A stretch of 64,000 bases of DNA from Prevotella sp. (GCA_017940545.1 JAGAYI010000005.1:62001-126000), one strand, 5' to 3'. Shown: positions 26,418 through 36,289, counted from the stretch's first letter. Program-made: numbers and translations. Notes: a model not told the origin generated them from the sequence alone.

Positions 26418-27140
26418 CTATAATTCCTTAATTCTATAGTTCACTTCCTTGAATGCGTAGCGGCGCAGGCGTCCCTCCCCGTCCCTGAGCAGCAGGTGTC
26501 CGTCGTCCTCCACACCGGCAAGCGAGGCCCGGAACAGACCGTCCTTGTCGCTGTAGTCGAACATGCCTTCCCGGCGGTACAGCAGCTGGCGGTACGTCCT
26601 GCGCAGACCCTCGGCATCCCAGTGGTCCAGCAGCGCCCCGAAGTTCCTGAGCAGGCTGTCCAGCACCTGCTGCCGGTCGTGCTCGCTTCCGCTCTCTATG
26701 GCCATCGACGTCGGGTTGGGCGCGTCGCTCACGAAGTGCGTCTGGTTCACGTTCAGCCCGATGCCGATGATGCAGTCCTTGATGCTGCCGCCCTTCAGCA
26801 CGTTCTCTATCAGTATGCCGCATATCTTCCTGTCGCCCACGTAGATGTCGTTAGGCCATTTGATGCTCACCCCGTGCAGCATGTCAAGTGTCTGCGTCAG
26901 TGCCACCGAGATGGCCATGGAGATGATGAACTGCTCAGCAGCCTTGACACTCTCCGGGCGGAAACGGATGGACAGCGTCAGGTTCTCACCGCGGGCTGAT
27001 TCCCACGTGTTCGTGCCCTGGCCACGGCCTGCCGTCTGGTAGTCGGCCCACACCACGATGCCCTTGCCCCGCAGCGTGTAGCCTCGTGCCAGCGCGTTGG
27101 TGGAGTCTGTCTCGTCAATATGTATCAGGTCGAATAGCAT
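26418..27140 (-). CDS. birA: Biotin-[acetyl-CoA-carboxylase] ligase
   Basis: 240 residues. Attaches biotin to the biotin carboxyl carrier protein through biotinoyl-AMP. Visible motifs: IDETDSTNALA, the biotinyl-AMP loop QTAGRGQGTNTWES, the KWPNDIYVGDRKICGIL segment and IGIGLNVNQT. There is no N-terminal helix-turn-helix, so this is a ligase without the repressor function of the E. coli protein. A -7 box (TATATTTG, minus strand) is at 27166-27159, 18 nt upstream. Confidence 0.95.
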   Translation of the reverse strand: MLFDLIHIDETDSTNALARGYTLRGKGIVVWADYQTAGRGQGTNTWESARGENLTLSIRFRPESVKAAEQFIISMAISVALTQTLDMLHGVSIKWPNDIYVGDRKICGILIENVLKGGSIKDCIIGIGLNVNQTHFVSDAPNPTSMAIESGSEHDRQQVLDSLLRNFGALLDHWDAEGLRRTYRQLLYRREGMFDYSDKDGLFRASLAGVEDDGHLLLRDGEGRLRRYAFKEVNYRIKEL

Positions 27141-27158
27141 TTTTTTTCAAAATCGGTG

Positions 27159-27166
27159 CAAATATA
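27159..27166 (-). promoter_or_regulatory. -7 promoter box of birA
   Basis: TATATTTG on the minus strand, 18 nt upstream of the ATG at 27140. Confidence 0.45.
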
Positions 27167-27395
27167 CATATTTTTTGACGAATGGACGAATTGGACAACT
27201 TTTTTTTGACGAACATAGAAAAGGCTGCTGCGGGAAAATCCCCCTGAAGGTTTAGGGATTTTACCCCGCGACTTTAGGAATAATCCTTTTGAAAACTGCG
27301 GAAAAGTGCCGAACTTTGCACCGTGAACAATAGAAAACCCTTGATGAAGGGGCTGGCATAAGCCAGAGATTAATAACCATTTAATTATAGGAGAC

Positions 27396-27965
27396 ATGAA
27401 TATGAAGAAGATGATGTTAATGGCAATGATGATGGTTATGACCATTGCAGCCAACGCCGTTCAGCCCTCAGTTGACAACAATCAGAGGAACATAAGAATG
27501 AGTTACACACAGGCTCGCGAAGAGGCAGCGTTCCTCTCTGACAAGATGGCTCACGAACTGAACCTGACCGCTGCTCAGTACGATGCAGTCTATGAAATCA
27601 ATCTGGACTACATCATGAGCGTAGGCAGCTCGCGTGATGTGTTCGGCACCCGCTGGGATCGCCGCAACAGCGACCTCCGCTATGTGCTCTCTGCCTACCA
27701 GTATGACAAGTACATGCGTCAGTCATACTTCTATCGCCCCATGGCGTGGACCTCCGGCAGCTGGCACTTCGCCGTACGCAACCGTTATACCGACCGTACG
27801 CACTTCTACAACCCGCGGCCTGCGACGACCGTAACACGCCACAGCATGCACACGGTTTCTGCGCCCCGCGTCACGGCTGACGAGCATTTCGGCAACCACA
27901 GCATTGCCCGGCACAGCAGTAATAACGGCCACCGGACAACGGGAACGTTTGGCGGACGCAGATAA
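27396..27965 (+). CDS. Secreted basic protein of unknown function
   Basis: 189 residues. The first 21 residues form a Met-rich signal peptide (MNMKKMMLMAMMMVMTIAANA). Residues about 40-75 contain two helices with LSDKMAHELNLTAAQYDAVYEIN, a pattern seen in small periplasmic stress proteins that sense or count 'L(T/S)..Q' helices. The C-terminal half is rich in Arg, His, Tyr and Ser and probably disordered (RHSSNNGHRTTGTFGGRR at the end). I do not recognise a named family. Start alternatives are Met1 or Met3. A terminator-like hairpin follows at 27999-28039. Confidence 0.7.
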   Translation: MNMKKMMLMAMMMVMTIAANAVQPSVDNNQRNIRMSYTQAREEAAFLSDKMAHELNLTAAQYDAVYEINLDYIMSVGSSRDVFGTRWDRRNSDLRYVLSAYQYDKYMRQSYFYRPMAWTSGSWHFAVRNRYTDRTHFYNPRPATTVTRHSMHTVSAPRVTADEHFGNHSIARHSSNNGHRTTGTFGGRR

Positions 27966-27998
27966 GGATAACACAATATATGCCTGGCAACAGGACCC

Positions 27999-28039
27999 GA
28001 AGAGAGGACGTGACGATGCTTGAGTGACGGCCTCTCTTC
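27999..28039 (+). terminator. Terminator-like hairpin
   Basis: GAAGAGAGG (27999-28007) pairs with CCTCTCTTC (28031-28039), extended inward by CGT/ACG, and is followed by a T-rich run. It probably ends the 27396-27965 transcript. Confidence 0.6.
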
Positions 28040-28258
28040 TTCTTCTTTATGATGATGTCTTTGTCATTTTATTTCGGAGTAATCTGAATAATCGGAGTAA
28101 TCCGAGTAATCAGAATACTATGTGTAAAGGTACGAAAAAGTTGTGACAAAACCAAACGGAGAAAGAAAATAGTATCCGAAAAAAAGAGGCACAGCAGTTA
28201 AAGCCTGCTTAATATAGGTAAATTAACAGATAGTTATGCCATTTTTTTTCTTTAATTT

Positions 28259-28290
28259 TTTGTCGGTTTCCTAAATTCTTTTTACTTTTG
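28259..28290 (+). promoter_or_regulatory. Promoter of the adhesin genes (-33 and -7 boxes)
   Basis: TTTG at 28259-28262 and TACTTTTG at 28283-28290, separated by 20 nt, fit the Bacteroides -33/-7 pattern. The predicted leader before the ATG at 28388 is about 90-95 nt. Confidence 0.55.
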
Positions 28291-28387
28291 CACGGTTATA
28301 AAAAGAAAAGTTTTCAAAACTCGGAATAGAAGTAATCTACAACTCACAAAAGAAACAAAAACTACAACACTTTATTATTTGAACTAA

Positions 28388-30322
28388 ATGAAACGTTATT
28401 CTTATTTTTTGTTGACGGCATTTTTATCCCTGATGGTTCAGGGCGTATTTGCACAGCCTACTTATAGTGATGGTAAATGGTATGGAACGGTAAAGTATCT
28501 CGAATATACTTGGGATGATGTGTCTAAGCTTCAGAAACAAGAAAAAGAAGTAAAAGCAATATATGTTAATGAAAGTACGAGTCTTTGGAATGGCTATTCG
28601 TGTAGTCTGCCTAACGGCTGGTATATCCTAAAAGGTTCTTATTTTGACCTGAGAACCATGACTATTCAGGGCGATGATGTTCATCTGATTCTCGAGGATC
28701 GCTGTTACTGGACTTGTTCCGGTGGCGTCAAGGTGGAGACGGGCAAAAAACTCACCATCCACAGCCAGTCAGACGGCTCCAATCAGGGTAAGCTCCTCAT
28801 TAATCAGAACAAATATAACTTTGCGGCTGCCATCGGTAGTGCCGGTGGCCAGGACTTTGGCGATGTCGTCATTCATGGCGGCTACATTGAGGCTACATGC
28901 TCAAGCAAGGGAGGCCCGGGCATTGGCTCCGGCGGCATCGACGGCTATCAGAAGGCAGTCGGTTCGGTAACCATCTATAATGGTACGGTGAAGGCCAAGG
29001 GTGCCGACTATGCTGCCGGCATTGGCGGCGGTGCCGGCGACGGCGACGATGCCAACCATGGCTGCTATTACACCCAATATGGCGGCACCGTTACGGCCGA
29101 GGGCGGATGCTATGCTGCCGGCGTAGGCGGTGGCGGCAGCTACAGCTCCTGGAAAATCAACAGCAGTCAGCCTGGTGGCGGCAACTATCCCATAAAAATC
29201 TATGGTGGCTCGCTGACCGCTTGGGGTGGTGAGTATGGAGCCGGCATTGGCACGGGCTATCAGGCTCATAGCAAAAACCAAGGTGTCTATATCTATGGTG
29301 GTACGGTGAAAGCCTTTGGCGGCGAGAAAGCTGCTGGAATAGGTGGCGGTCGAAGCACCGTTGGTGGACTTGTCGAGATAACGGGCGGAACCGTGGAAGC
29401 CACGGCAGGCTACAAGTGTGATGCCATGGATTCTAAAGGTGGCAGTGCCATAGGTTCTGGTGAATATGAAAAGATTAAGGACAACTTCTCCCGCACAGTA
29501 AACTGGCTGACGATTGGCGACCAGATGAACGTGACTGCCGGCAGTTCAGCAAGCAGCACCGAGGGCATCACGGCACGCGATAATCGCGTGAACGCTTGCC
29601 GCTGGCGCAACTACGCCAAGGTGGCTGTGTGCGAGGAGCACGATAAGAGCAAACTTAGCTATACTATTCTTCATGATATTTCCGGTGCCTCAGCTTACCA
29701 TAAAGCCAATTGCAAATATTGTAACTATGAAAAAGTTGGCAACCATATTTACGATCAAGCCGAGAATACTTGTATTTGTGGCAATAAGAGCAGTCATTCC
29801 GGCGCCATAAGTATAGAAAAAAAATCTTTTGAATGCTATTATCCTAACCCTAAAAGTGCAAACCACGAATATAAGATAGATTCAGTACTCTATGTCCTGT
29901 CAGGAATTAAAATTACACCTAAGAATCCGGCGGACATAGATGGCTACATCTTCAAGGGATGGCTGAAAAATCCGATAGTGGCTCCCGGGAAGTTCATTCG
30001 TCTGGAGAGTGACGAGCTGATTAATCCTGGCGAAGAGGTGACTATCACTGAGGATACGAAACTCTTTGCCCGCTACGTTCCTCTTTATCAGGAGGAGTGG
30101 ACCTGGGCAGAAGACTACCAGACTGCTACGCTGAAAGTTACCTGGGCTGACGGTTCTGACCCTGAGACCTTCACGGTTGGAGGTACGGACATTGAGGTTG
30201 CCGAAGGACGTGAGGGCTATAAAAAAATGATTGCCCACTACACTGTGACCCACAACGGAGCAGACATCATCTTCTCTAACGTGGCTGACGTGCCCCTGAA
30301 CCTTACGCTGAAGGACGCTTAA
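28388..30322 (+). CDS. Glycine-rich repeat adhesin-like protein, copy 1, truncated by an in-frame TAA
   Basis: 644 residues before a TAA at 30320-30322. A signal peptide (1-22, ending GVFA) is followed by a Trp-rich segment, then from about residue 95 to 340 a series of strand-like repeats of the form 'V.I.GGT(V/I).A.GG.YAAGIGGG', which should stack as a beta-solenoid. A Cys-containing module (CKYCNYEKVGNHIYDQ ... CICG) and an InlB-B-like segment (GYIFKGWLKNP) come next. The frame stays open after the stop for another 241 codons that align with the end of the next gene, so this is a nonsense-split copy. It is presumably a surface or secreted protein; the ligand is unknown. Confidence 0.8.
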   Translation: MKRYSYFLLTAFLSLMVQGVFAQPTYSDGKWYGTVKYLEYTWDDVSKLQKQEKEVKAIYVNESTSLWNGYSCSLPNGWYILKGSYFDLRTMTIQGDDVHLILEDRCYWTCSGGVKVETGKKLTIHSQSDGSNQGKLLINQNKYNFAAAIGSAGGQDFGDVVIHGGYIEATCSSKGGPGIGSGGIDGYQKAVGSVTIYNGTVKAKGADYAAGIGGGAGDGDDANHGCYYTQYGGTVTAEGGCYAAGVGGGGSYSSWKINSSQPGGGNYPIKIYGGSLTAWGGEYGAGIGTGYQAHSKNQGVYIYGGTVKAFGGEKAAGIGGGRSTVGGLVEITGGTVEATAGYKCDAMDSKGGSAIGSGEYEKIKDNFSRTVNWLTIGDQMNVTAGSSASSTEGITARDNRVNACRWRNYAKVAVCEEHDKSKLSYTILHDISGASAYHKANCKYCNYEKVGNHIYDQAENTCICGNKSSHSGAISIEKKSFECYYPNPKSANHEYKIDSVLYVLSGIKITPKNPADIDGYIFKGWLKNPIVAPGKFIRLESDELINPGEEVTITEDTKLFARYVPLYQEEWTWAEDYQTATLKVTWADGSDPETFTVGGTDIEVAEGREGYKKMIAHYTVTHNGADIIFSNVADVPLNLTLKDA

Positions 30323-31048
30323 GCCAACTACGACCAGATAGAGGAGTACAACGGCTTTAAACTCGACAAGGTGACACTCTCGGGGCGCACGTTCTTCAAG
30401 AACAAGACGTGGAACACGCTCTGCCTGCCATTCGCGCTGAGCAGCTTTACGGGCACACCCCTGGAGGGTGCCGACGTGCGTACCTTGGTGAGCAGCAGCT
30501 ACGACGGCATCACCAACACGCTGACGCTGAACTTCTCAGAGGAAGGACAGACCACCAGCATCGAGGCAGGAAAACCCTACATCGTGCGCTGGACAGCTGA
30601 CGGCCTGACTAACCTGCAGAACCCTGAATTCCTGAACGTCACCATCTCCAAGTTCAGCAGCATGGTAAGTACCGACTTTGTTGACTTCACGGGATTCTAC
30701 GACCCCATACAGTTAGAAGCCAACGACCAGACCTCGCTCTACATGGGCAGTGACAACAAGCTCTACTGGCCTGCTGCCAGTTTCCCTGTCAATGCCTTCC
30801 GCGCTGCCTTCCAGCTGAAGGGTACTCTCTATGCTACCTATTCCGAGACTGTCGGCAATGCTCCGAGCCTCTTCCTGGACTTCGGCAATGGCGAGGTGAG
30901 CGGCATCGACGAGGCGCTGCGCGACGAAATGAATGCCTCGGCCACTGCTGCCGGCTGGTACACCCTCGACGGCCGCAAGGTTTCTGACGCTCAGCCTGCC
31001 CATACGGGCATCTATATTCATAATGGCAAGAAAATTGTCGTTAAGTGA
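30323..31048 (+). pseudogene. C-terminal remainder of adhesin copy 1 after the in-frame stop
   Basis: In the same frame as the gene before it. Translation reads ANYDQIEEYNGFKLDKVTLS and continues to GIYIHNGKKIVVK before a TGA at 31046-31048. The equivalent region of the neighbouring gene reads through without a stop (aligned codons AAC-GAT-GAG-TCC-AAT against GAC-GCT-TAA-GCC-AAC). A single G-to-T change from GAA would explain the stop. A GTG at 30371 could start a 225-residue product, but that product would lack a signal peptide, so I treat it as a fragment. Confidence 0.8.
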
Positions 31049-31057
31049 TTTTGAAAT

Positions 31058-34000
31058 ATGAGGAAAACGCTGACTGTACTGCTGTTGCTGTTGCTCGTCG
31101 GGCAACGTGCCTGGTGTGACGATGTGAAGTTCATCAGTTGCGGGTGGGACCGCGCCCTGGAAAAAGTATATCAAGTGGAGCAGACGGCCAACGCCATGCC
31201 TTTGTCGGCCATGAACATGAACGGCGACTGGCTGGGCTTGGAGAATGGCTGGTACTATGTCGATCAGAACAAGAGCATCAAGACGCTCCACATCATGGGC
31301 GACAATGTTCACCTCATACTCAAGGACAACACCACGCTGACCTGTACCGGCGGCGTGAAGATAGAAGAAGGTCGCGGACTCACCATCTACTCTCAGTCGT
31401 ACGGCTCGAAGCAGGGCAAGCTGGTGGCCACCCAGAGCTACGATGACGCTGCCGGCATAGGCAGTGCCATGAATGCAGAGGATGCAAATGGCAACGGCAT
31501 AGGCATGGGAGTGCTCGTGGTGCATGGAGGCGACATTTCGGCCACAGGTAACGGTGGCGGCGCTGGCATAGGCGGTGGCAAGAACCGTGGCATAGGCGGC
31601 TACATTACCATCTACGGCGGCAAGATTGATGCCAAAGCCGATCCGGGAGAAGGCTCCAATTGTAAAGGCGCCGCCGGCATTGGTGGCGGTTTTGAAGGCC
31701 ATCAGGACGGCGACATCACCATCTACGGTGGTGTGGTGACTGCCATCGGCAACGGCACCGGCGACGATATTACAGGAGCCGGTATTGGCGGCGGAAATTT
31801 ATGTACGGCTGGCAACATCTATATTCACGGTGGCGAAGTCAATGCCACCGCTTCTGGCATGGGAGCCGCAGCCATTGGTGGCGGTGGGCATGCCGGTTTC
31901 CGCAGCATTGTGATTACAGGCGGTGTTGTGCATGCTGTCGCCAGAAAATCGTCTCGCTTAGGCACCGCTATTATAGGCACCGGTGCCGGCATCGGTGCTG
32001 GCAGTAATGCCCCGGACGATCAGAGAGGCACCATCACCATCAGCAATGGTGTCATCATGGCCAGTAGCATTGAGGGAGCCGGCATCGGTGTCGGCAAAAA
32101 AACCAACGGTTGTACCGTCAACATCAGTGGAGGTATGATTGTTGCCATGTCGGAGCGTGGCGCAGGCATCGGCTCAGGCAATCAAGGCCATGGTGGCACG
32201 GTGAACATCACCGGCGGTCAGATCATGGCCGTTTCCACGAAGGATGGTGCCGGCATAGGTGGCGGCAACAGCGGCGATGGCGGCACGGTAGTTATCAGTG
32301 GCGGCGTGGTAGCCGCTACCGGTGGCTTCAAGAATTTCAACTGGTTCCGTGACCATGGCTATACGACAGCTGCTGCTTCTTCCAATGTAAAGTATGGCGT
32401 AGGTCTTGACGTTGTTGCCAACTTTGTGCTCTCCATGGTTCTCAACGGCGACTACTACGGTGCCGGCATCGGCGGCGGCGACGGTGGCAAGGGTGGTAAC
32501 GTCACCATCACCGGTGGTGTGGTGACGGCCGAAAGTGGGCATCAGGGCGCTCCGGGCATCGGTGCCGGACGTAAAGGCGGCGATAACGGCTCTCTGCACT
32601 TAGGGAGCGATGTCCTGGTCTGCACCGGCCATTCAGACCGCGACTGTAACTATGTCACCGACAATCTGGTGGGCCACTGCCAGTCGGATCGCTACGTCTT
32701 TGTCAGCAACAGTACAGTCCTGTTCTCGGCCTACGACAGTCATGAGGACGACCTGAACTATCTGGGTGGTAAAACCATGGATGCCATATTCATTCACCGG
32801 AAGTTCTATAAAGGAGGACAGTGGAACACGCTTTGTGCCCCCTTCAACGTGAGCAATCTGGAGGGTACGCCCTTGGAGGGTGCCCGGCTCTTCAGGTTTG
32901 ACTTTGGCAGCGAGCTGGATAAAGGCACGCTGAGGATTAACCTTCGCGAGTGTGGCGAGAACGAACGCTACATTGAGGCCGGCCGGCCCTATTTCTTCAA
33001 ATGGAACAAGCCGGCCGACTATGACTCCAATCGTGACGCATACGATATTGAAGACCCCGTGTTCCCCGACGTTAAAATCATAAATGATGTTATCAAGGAA
33101 GAGCGCATCACTGGCACTACTGTTGACATCTCTGCGTTCGGCGCGTGGGACTATGTCCCCTTTCCGGAAACCGACGACCGGCACATCGTGCTGCGCGGCG
33201 ACACCCTGCCTGCCCCTGCTACCAGAGGTCTGGAGTCGCTGGCTTTCCAGTGTGACTTCCTTACCCATGGCACGCTGAAGTACGGCACCGAGGTAGGCTG
33301 TTACCAACATGTAGTGCTGATGGAGGATGGCGAAATGCCCGAAGGGCTTTTTAATGTGCAATATGTTGACCACGAGTGGGATGCTTCCAACAAGACCCTG
33401 AAAACAGTCTATAAGAAGACCCCCTATATACATGGCGTGATACAGTACCCCAATGCCGATGCCGTTGAGACCGTTTCTGACTCCAAGTGGTATCTTGTCG
33501 ATGGTGACGTGTTGCGCAAACGACTCGACGTGACCGGCATTGCATACCTGATTATACGCGACAACGCTACGCTCACCGTAACCGAAGGTATCAGGCTGGA
33601 GAAAAACGGTGAACTCTATATCTACACCCAGTCAGAAGATGGTGGCAACCTCAACGGCAAACTGGTGGTCACTCAGAGCGTTGAAGGTGCTGCAGGCATT
33701 GGCGGCAGCATGAACCAGGGCTTAGGCCGACTGGTGGTGCAGGGTGGTGACATCAGCGTGAAAGGTGGAAAATACGGTGCAGGCATCGGTACGGGAATGC
33801 TCCAGAAGATAGCCAGAACTTACCCGGAGATTTACCAGGGCACCATGGAGGTTTATGGTGGCACCATCAATGTCGAAGCCGGACAGTATGCTGCCGGCAT
33901 TGGCGGTGGCCGAGGCATGAACAATACCGGCATCAAGGGACTGAAATACCGTCAGTATGGCGGCACCGTCACTACTACTGGCAGCGAGATGGCGGCCGGA

Positions 34001-36031
34001 CTGGGTGGCGGTGGCAGCTACGAGACGGTGTTGCCTAACTACACCCGCTGTGGAGGCTCTACGGGCAGCGTCAGAATCTATGGCGGCACGCTGACCGCAC
34101 AGGGTGGCTATCGCGCTGCCGGCATAGGCAGCGGAAATTCGGGACTGGAGTTCTGGAAGAAAGTCAACCGACCCGAAGATGGCAACGAAATCATCATTGA
34201 GGGCGGCACCGTGACCGCTACGGGTGGACCCTACGGAGCAGGCATCGGCGGCGGCGACAACGTGCCGGGATGCCGCATCAGCATTACCGGCGGCACCGTC
34301 AAGGCCAAGGGCGGAAAGTATGCTGCTGCCATTGGCGGCGGCAACGACGCACTGGGCGGTGACATCGTGGTGGGTGGCGGAACCATCGAGGCAACGGCCG
34401 GCGACGAGTGCAGGGCACGCGACTCAAAGTGTGGCAGTGCCATTGGCAGCGGCGACGACCAGAGCCTGAAGGACAACGGCGAGGGCAACAAGCTGACCAT
34501 CAACGAGTCGCAAGACATCCATGTCAAGGTGACGGCTGGCGACAGCAAGGATAATATTGAGCGCATCTTCACCGCAGGCGAGCGCATTGATGCCTGCCAC
34601 TGGCGTAACTTCGTCAGGGTAGAGGTGTGCAACGAGCACGATGCAGATAAACTTTCCTATGTGATTGTTCCCATTGATGCTACCTCAGATTACCATAAAG
34701 GCAGTTGCAAATATTGCAATTACGAAAAAGTAGGTAACCATGTTTATGACCAAGCCGATAATTCTTGTGTATGCGGCAAGAAGAGTAATAATAGTGGACG
34801 GTTATTTACTATTGCTTGCTATTACCCTAATCCTGATAGTGAAAGCCACGAATACATGACTGATTCTGAACTCCTGGTTGCATCAGGAATTAAAATTACG
34901 CCAAAGAATCCGGCGGACATAGAAGGCTACATCTTCAAGGGATGGCTGAAAAATCCGATAGTGGCTCCCGGGAAATTCATTCGTCTGAAGGATGAAGTGC
35001 TGATTGAACCTGATACAGAGGTGGAGATTACCGAGGAAACGATACTCTATGCCCGTTACACGTCTTTTGCTCAGGAGGAGTGGATCTGGGCTGACGACTA
35101 CCAGACTGCTACGCTGAAAGTTACCTGGGCTGACGGCTCACCTGCTGAGACCTTCACAGTTGATGACATTGACATTGCCATTGGTCAAGAGGGCTATAAA
35201 AAATATATAGCTCACTATACTGTGACTCACAATGGAACAGAACATATCTTCTCAAACGTGGTGGATGGTGCCATCAGCCTCGTGCTGAAGAACGATGAGT
35301 CCAATTATGAACAGATAGAAGAGTACAAAGGCTTTAAGCTCGACCAGGTGACACTCTCTGGGCGCACGTTCTTCAAGAACAACACGTGGAACACGCTCTG
35401 CCTGCCCTTCAGCGTCAATAGCCTTGCTGGTACGCCCTTAGAAGGAGCCGATGTGCGCACCCTGGAGAGCAGCAGCTATGACGGCAGCACCAAAACGCTG
35501 ACGCTGAACTTCTCCGAGTCTGGACTGACGGCTATCGAGGCCGGAAAACCGTACATCTTCCGTTGGACGACAACAAGCGAAAATGCTATCAACCCCGAAT
35601 TTACGAATGTTACCATCTCCAAGAAAAACTATATAGTCACGACCGACTGTGTGGACTTCCAGGGTTTCTTTGACCCTATACAGTTAGAGGCTGACGACCG
35701 TACCGTGCTCTACATGGGCAGCGACAACAAGCTCTATTGGCCGGCGGCCAGCTTCCCCGTGAATGCCTGCCGCGCTATCTTCCGGCTGCAGAACGGTCTG
35801 GAGGCCGACTTGGTGACGCAAGAGAGCGGCGCTCCGCTCATCATGATGAGCTTTGGAGACAGTGAGGCAACTTCGGTTAGTGACGCATTTGGCATCAGCC
35901 GCGACGCTGCTGCCGGTGCTACAGGCTGGTACACCCTCAACGGCACCAAGGTGGCCGAGGGGGACGCTGCTGCAGAACGACTGCCTAAGGGTGTCTATAT
36001 CCACAACGGCAAGAAAGTGGTTGTCAAATAA
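31058..36031 (+). CDS. Large glycine-rich repeat adhesin-like protein, copy 2
   Basis: 1657 residues, intact. A signal peptide (1-20) precedes two repeat blocks. Block A (about 75-520) and block B (about 870-1130) are made of repeats like GGTVTATGGPYGAGIGGGDN and should form beta-solenoids. Each is introduced by a 'GWYYV.....I..L.I.GD.VHLIL.D..TLT' lead-in. A beta domain (about 570-760) separates the blocks, so the gene looks like two adhesins joined. After block B come the Cys module (CKYCNYEKVGNHVYDQ ... CVCG), the InlB-B-like segment and a C-terminal domain ending GVYIHNGKKVVVK. The last third is closely related to copy 1, with stretches almost identical at the DNA level. It starts 9 nt after copy 1. 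Confidence 0.82.
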   Translation: MRKTLTVLLLLLLVGQRAWCDDVKFISCGWDRALEKVYQVEQTANAMPLSAMNMNGDWLGLENGWYYVDQNKSIKTLHIMGDNVHLILKDNTTLTCTGGVKIEEGRGLTIYSQSYGSKQGKLVATQSYDDAAGIGSAMNAEDANGNGIGMGVLVVHGGDISATGNGGGAGIGGGKNRGIGGYITIYGGKIDAKADPGEGSNCKGAAGIGGGFEGHQDGDITIYGGVVTAIGNGTGDDITGAGIGGGNLCTAGNIYIHGGEVNATASGMGAAAIGGGGHAGFRSIVITGGVVHAVARKSSRLGTAIIGTGAGIGAGSNAPDDQRGTITISNGVIMASSIEGAGIGVGKKTNGCTVNISGGMIVAMSERGAGIGSGNQGHGGTVNITGGQIMAVSTKDGAGIGGGNSGDGGTVVISGGVVAATGGFKNFNWFRDHGYTTAAASSNVKYGVGLDVVANFVLSMVLNGDYYGAGIGGGDGGKGGNVTITGGVVTAESGHQGAPGIGAGRKGGDNGSLHLGSDVLVCTGHSDRDCNYVTDNLVGHCQSDRYVFVSNSTVLFSAYDSHEDDLNYLGGKTMDAIFIHRKFYKGGQWNTLCAPFNVSNLEGTPLEGARLFRFDFGSELDKGTLRINLRECGENERYIEAGRPYFFKWNKPADYDSNRDAYDIEDPVFPDVKIINDVIKEERITGTTVDISAFGAWDYVPFPETDDRHIVLRGDTLPAPATRGLESLAFQCDFLTHGTLKYGTEVGCYQHVVLMEDGEMPEGLFNVQYVDHEWDASNKTLKTVYKKTPYIHGVIQYPNADAVETVSDSKWYLVDGDVLRKRLDVTGIAYLIIRDNATLTVTEGIRLEKNGELYIYTQSEDGGNLNGKLVVTQSVEGAAGIGGSMNQGLGRLVVQGGDISVKGGKYGAGIGTGMLQKIARTYPEIYQGTMEVYGGTINVEAGQYAAGIGGGRGMNNTGIKGLKYRQYGGTVTTTGSEMAAGLGGGGSYETVLPNYTRCGGSTGSVRIYGGTLTAQGGYRAAGIGSGNSGLEFWKKVNRPEDGNEIIIEGGTVTATGGPYGAGIGGGDNVPGCRISITGGTVKAKGGKYAAAIGGGNDALGGDIVVGGGTIEATAGDECRARDSKCGSAIGSGDDQSLKDNGEGNKLTINESQDIHVKVTAGDSKDNIERIFTAGERIDACHWRNFVRVEVCNEHDADKLSYVIVPIDATSDYHKGSCKYCNYEKVGNHVYDQADNSCVCGKKSNNSGRLFTIACYYPNPDSESHEYMTDSELLVASGIKITPKNPADIEGYIFKGWLKNPIVAPGKFIRLKDEVLIEPDTEVEITEETILYARYTSFAQEEWIWADDYQTATLKVTWADGSPAETFTVDDIDIAIGQEGYKKYIAHYTVTHNGTEHIFSNVVDGAISLVLKNDESNYEQIEEYKGFKLDQVTLSGRTFFKNNTWNTLCLPFSVNSLAGTPLEGADVRTLESSSYDGSTKTLTLNFSESGLTAIEAGKPYIFRWTTTSENAINPEFTNVTISKKNYIVTTDCVDFQGFFDPIQLEADDRTVLYMGSDNKLYWPAASFPVNACRAIFRLQNGLEADLVTQESGAPLIMMSFGDSEATSVSDAFGISRDAAAGATGWYTLNGTKVAEGDAAAERLPKGVYIHNGKKVVVK

Positions 36032-36086
36032 AAAAGCTAACGAAATAGAATAAGATAAATAAATGATTATAACGTATAAGGGAAAA

Positions 36087-36275
36087 ATGAAAAAGAAAAT
36101 GTATGATAGCCTGACCCTCAAAGTGGTCAAGTTAAATGCCCAGGCTCAACTGCTGGCAGGCAGCAGCGTGGAACATATCAATGGTGGAGGTACAGGAATT
36201 ACCGGTGGTGGTGGAGGTACCGGAACAGGTACCAGCACTCCTCAGGCCCCAGTATTTCGTCTTCCTGATTTCTGA
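36087..36275 (+). CDS. Short peptide gene downstream of the adhesins
   Basis: 62 residues from the ATG at 36087; the frame opens at 36063 but a GGGA sequence precedes 36087 and relatives of this type begin with a basic 'MKKKMYDSLTLKVV'. The N-terminal half (LTLKVVKLNAQAQLLAGSS) is amphipathic and ends in a small-residue motif; the second half is Gly/Thr-rich (GGTGITGGGGGTGTGTST) and ends PVFRLPDF. Short peptides with this N-terminal pattern are common in Prevotella next to surface-protein genes, but I know of no function. It lies 55 nt after copy 2 and may be co-transcribed. Real coding is likely but not certain. Confidence 0.6.
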   Translation: MKKKMYDSLTLKVVKLNAQAQLLAGSSVEHINGGGTGITGGGGGTGTGTSTPQAPVFRLPDF

Positions 36276-36289
36276 TACCTTGAAAAGAG

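Larger units (their letters stand above)
27966..28387. other. Non-coding stretch before the adhesin genes
   Basis: No gene seen. It holds a hairpin (27999-28039), short repeats of the type GGAGTAATC/GAATAATC at about 28075-28117, and the adhesin promoter with its 98-nt leader. The stretch is markedly AT-rich towards the adhesin gene. Confidence 0.6.

Noticed and set aside
30371..31048. A separate 225-residue gene from a GTG start.
   Set aside because: It is in frame with the gene before it, lacks a signal peptide and aligns with the end of the paralogue, so it is the cut-off C-terminus.
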